A stretch of 64,000 bases of DNA from Eledone cirrhosa (Eukaryota > Mollusca > Cephalopoda > Octopoda > Eledonidae). The stretch spans positions 24,975,155-25,039,154 of the forward strand of contig OZ024757.1 of NCBI GenBank assembly GCA_964016885.1. The letters run 5' to 3'. Below are positions 60,780 through 64,000 of this stretch, in pieces. The position numbers were made by a program, and so were the translations under genes. The notes below the pieces were generated by a model, which did no database searches, was not told the DNA's origin, and saw nothing but the letters and a program-made list of their open reading frames with translations. Numbering within the stretch: the first letter of the stretch is position 1; each line of letters begins with the position of its first letter.

Positions 60780-61020
60780 AAACATCTAAATCTTAAGAAT
60801 ATTAAATCTCTTACCCCTTTAGCATTCACATTACTCTATATATACTATTGTATTTTCACAGTAACGGCTTTATCTCACATAATATCGAATCTATGAGATT
60901 TCGATATTATTTATTTTCAGAACAATACTTTAACATCAGTATGAGTGGTTAATTAGGGCTGGTTTGAACAGAAAGAGGTGAGAGAATTCTGGCCGGTTAC
61001 ACCTGGTTTAAATGATAAGG
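60780..61020 (+). repeat. Interspersed repeat shared with intron 2 of the host gene
   Basis: TTAGCATTCACATTACTCTA, GTATTTTCACAGTAACGGC, AATCTATGAGATTTCGATAT match 5469-5670. 60306-60780 before it contains GA-rich runs and no recognised gene. Confidence 0.75.
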
Positions 61021-61026
61021 GGTTAA

Positions 61027-63215
61027 ACCCTTCAAGATGTGTATGACGAGAAAGAAGCCGTTTTAGAATCGTATGACATAGATAATAACTGGAATTTCTT
61101 ATGTGACAACTTACTGCAGGCTGCTGAAGACACTTGTGGCTGGAGCAGAGCTCCGACCAGACAGAGAGTGACCTGGTGGTGGGACAACACGGTAGATAAG
61201 GCCATTAGAGACAAAAGACTAGCATGGAACACTTGGATAAATGGTGAGAGTAGAGACCGATGCACAGCCGCTAAGAAAGAAGCTAGACGTCAGGTGTACT
61301 TAGCACGCAGGGAGGCTGAGAATAGGAGGGTTGCCAATGTTCTGTAACGGGAAGATCAAAGACGTGCGGTGTTCCGCATTGCAAGCCAGTGTGTCAGTGT
61401 AAATCGGGATGTTGTTGGAGATAAATGTGTCCGGAATGATGCTGGTGTACTCAGTGTCAATAATGATCAGAAAAAGGCGGCCTGGAAATGCCATTATGAG
61501 AGGCTGATGAATGTGGAGAATGAATGGGAGAGAGAGAAACTACCCACATTTGACCAAACAGAGGGACCAGCTATTGAGATTGTTGACTATAGGGTCAAAG
61601 AGGCAATTAAAGAAAGGAAAAATGGTAAGGCAGCTGGACCATCAGGGATAGTTGCTGAGATGCTGAAGGCATGAGGAGAAGTAGGTACTAAACTGGTTGC
61701 AAGCATAATCAATCAAGCTATATATGGCGGAGTCATACCCAAAGACTGGTGCAGCAGTATTCTCATAAATTGCTACAAAGGTAAAGGGGATGCTCTGGAG
61801 AGGATCAATTATAGAGGCAGAAAACTGATGGATCAGGTTATGAAAGTGGCAGAAAGGATATTAGAGCAACTAATTAGAGAAAGAGTCAAACTAGATGAGA
61901 TGCAGTTTGGTTTTGTGCCTGGGAAAAGTACAACCGATGCCCTCTTCTTAGAGAAGAATAAGCCATTATACTTAGCTTTTGTTGACCTAGAGAAAGCCTT
62001 TGATAGTGTACCCCCAATCTGTCATCTGGTGATCCCTAAGGAAACTAGGTGTTGAGGAATGGCTTGTGAGGACAGTACAAGCTTTGTACAGAGGTGCTGT
62101 CTATAAAGTGAGGGTTGGAATGGAGTTTAGTGAGGAATTCCAGATACAAGGAGGAGTCCATCAGAGTTCGGTCCTCAGCCCGCACTTCTTCATTATAGTC
62201 CTCCAAGCCATAACAGAGGAGTTTAAGACTAGCTGCCCATGGGAACTTCTCTATACTGACAATCTGGTTTTTATAGCAGAATCAGTAGAGGAGCTAGAGA
62301 ATAAATTCTGGCTATGGAAACAGCAGTTGGAATTAAGAGGACTGAGAGTGAACCCAGCTAAAACAAAAGTGTTGATAAGTAGAAAAAAGGACAAAACTCT
62401 GATGGCCATGTTCGATATGCAGAAAAGGAAGTGGCATACATTCTATAAAATGTACACAATGCAGATCTTGGGTACATACGAGATGTAGTGGGAAAGCAGG
62501 CAAACTAACAGGTAGGGAAAACTACGTATGCAGTAGATGTACAGGGAAATTTGACAGTAGAAGTCGCATTGATAGACACATTTTTCAAATGCAAGTAGGT
62601 TCTATAAAAGTGGTTGATAGCTTCAGTACCTAGGTGATCAGATTAGTATGGGGGGGGGGGTGTTCCGAGGCCATAGTATCTAGAATAAGGACGGGCTGGA
62701 AGAAGTTTAGGGAGCTGCTTCCTCTGGTGACAAAGAGGGTTTCTCCCTGCATACAAAAGGTTGGTTGTTTGATGCCTGTGTGAGATGCACAATGTTGCAT
62801 GGTAGTGAGACATGGGCAGCAACTGCAGAGGATATGCGAAGGGTGAAGAGAAATGAAGCAAGCATGCTCCATTGGATGTGCAATGTCAATGTGCGTGAAA
62901 GACCAAGCATGGACGAGTTGAGAGTGAAACTCTATAAGAAGGATAAACTGCAGTGTGCGGGAGAAAAGACTGCGTTGGTATGGCCATGCGATGCGTATGC
63001 AGGATTACCGCAGGGTGAAGAAGTGCCAAGTAATCCCAGTGGGAGGAAGACGCAGTAGAGGAAGACCAAGGAAGATATGGGCAGAGGTAGTGAGAGCTGA
63101 CCTCAGATCGTTGAAGCTCAGAGGAGATGATGAAGGAGAGATGTTATGCTGAAGAGGATCTGTCCCACCCTTTATAAGCAGGGAAAAGTGGATGTATAAT
63201 GATGATGATATATAT
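61027..63215 (+). pseudogene. RTE-clade non-LTR retrotransposon, 5' truncated and decayed
   Basis: Pieces in order: connector NTWINGESRDRCTAAKKEAR (61225); RT start AIKERKNGKAAGPSGIVAEM (61605); after a stop PKDWCSSILINCYKGKGDAL (61740); MQFGFVPGKSTTDALF (61900); LAFVDLEKAFDSVP (61975); GGVHQSSVLSPHFFIIVLQA (62150); catalytic box LYTDNLVFIAES (62252); GLRVNPAKTKVLIS (62340); GSETWAATAEDMRRVKRNEA (62800); LRWYGHAMRM...GRPRKIW (62970-63085). YADD has become YTDN, and GGVRQG is VHQS, so it is dead even apart from its stops and frameshifts. The 3' end is AAGCAGGGAAAAGTGGATGT then (ATG)n. Confidence 0.88.
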
Positions 63216-63234
63216 ATATATATATATATCCCAC

Positions 63235-64000
63235 CCTTGCAAACAGGAAAAAGCAGATGTAAAATGAAAATGATGATATATATAGATAGATAGATAGATA
63301 GATAGATATGTATATATATATATATATATATTTATACTTATACGTCATGGTGGCTACAGGTGCCAAGAGGAAGAAGCCGGACAATCCTCTGATATTTGTT
63401 TATCTCCCTTTCCTTCGTGAGCCGCGGTACCCGGGTTTGTGGCCGACGCGACCAAGTTGAAATCGGCCACCGGTGGTTGATATCACCAGGTTAGGAAACC
63501 CTGGTTTAGTCGCTCCAGTTATTACTTCGTTAGACATAGTCAGTAATTGAAATTAAAGCCTAAAGGTGTACTAAAGCCACAAACGTTTTTCTATCTATGA
63601 ATTATTAGTGGTGTAAACAGATGAATTAAAGTCAAAGCTAACAAATATATCACCAAGAAGAATATCTAAGGATTTCCAAAGTGTAAAGTCAGCTCAAGCC
63701 TGGAGACTTATCAAGCAGGTGCCTGTCCCAGTCCCTCTAGCGTAAAGGGACTGAGAGTACATGACTTCCCCCTGGACATGATGTCAGTCCATCGCAGGGT
63801 TAACCCCCCACCTATGTGAAATTAAGTTTTTGCTCAAGTAAAACAACTAACAACACAGTCCAGGAATCGAATACACATATGATCGTAAGACCACGGGCCT
63901 CCACTATCGAAGGATCTACCCTTCATTAAAGAATAAATTAGACTTATGCTTACGTCGCTGACATAATTAAGGTCGGAAAGGACATTACTGAAAATAAGGA
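63235..64000. repeat. Segmental duplication block A, copy A3 (cut by window end)
   Basis: Matches 34964-35733 throughout, including the TAGA microsatellite, the KINKYQR-type fragment (63345-63450), and the reverse type-3 SINE (63690-63905). The window ends inside it. Confidence 0.9.

Overview
The window looks like a repeat-saturated piece of a cephalopod (octopus-type) nuclear genome. Evidence: many copies of a tRNA-derived SINE with the conserved 3' part typical of cephalopod SINEs, RTE and CR1/Jockey-like LINE remnants, decayed Helitrons, long tandem arrays, and GT-AG introns. No bacterial gene organisation, CRISPR array, rRNA or intact tRNA gene was seen.

One host gene is supported. Between 1623 and 22382 on the + strand, eight exons splice in perfect phase into the last ~329 residues of a PLP-dependent class-V aminotransferase of the isopenicillin-N-epimerase/cysteine-desulfurase-like type. 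The PLP-binding Asp (IDGAHA), the PLP lysine (HKW) and the C-terminal RIS..IYN motif are visible. The N-terminal exons lie left of position 1. Its introns hold a splice-site-derived tandem repeat (796-1634), a 40-bp minisatellite, a duplicated copy of exon 4, Helitron ends, a hammerhead-ribozyme-like foldback (6640-6755), a 4.3-kb array of about 144 copies of a 30-bp unit, and a 48-bp array that looks derived from a SINE/LINE module.

From 22.4 to 31.6 kb: SINEs, a Helitron, a 0.39-kb foldback palindrome, a 5'-truncated non-LTR retrotransposon with a 932-codon open endonuclease/RT frame (26161-28959), an A/T-only tract and a 40-bp array.

From 31.6 to 64.0 kb the sequence is a mosaic of segmental duplications. 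A Helitron deletion derivative occurs twice (31647-34056 and 56329-59192) plus a fragment at 53551. A second block occurs at 34966-41235, 46068-51600 and 63235-64000; it contains a large palindrome and inverted fragments of a retroelement C-terminal domain. Arrays of a 61-bp unit (41165, 51560, 56873) can be traced to the C-terminal coding end of a LINE preserved at 41935-42105. A decayed RTE element lies at 61027-63215. No intact host gene was recognised right of 22382.

Most open frames in the window are by-products of tandem repeats whose unit or multiple is free of stops, and are not annotated as genes.
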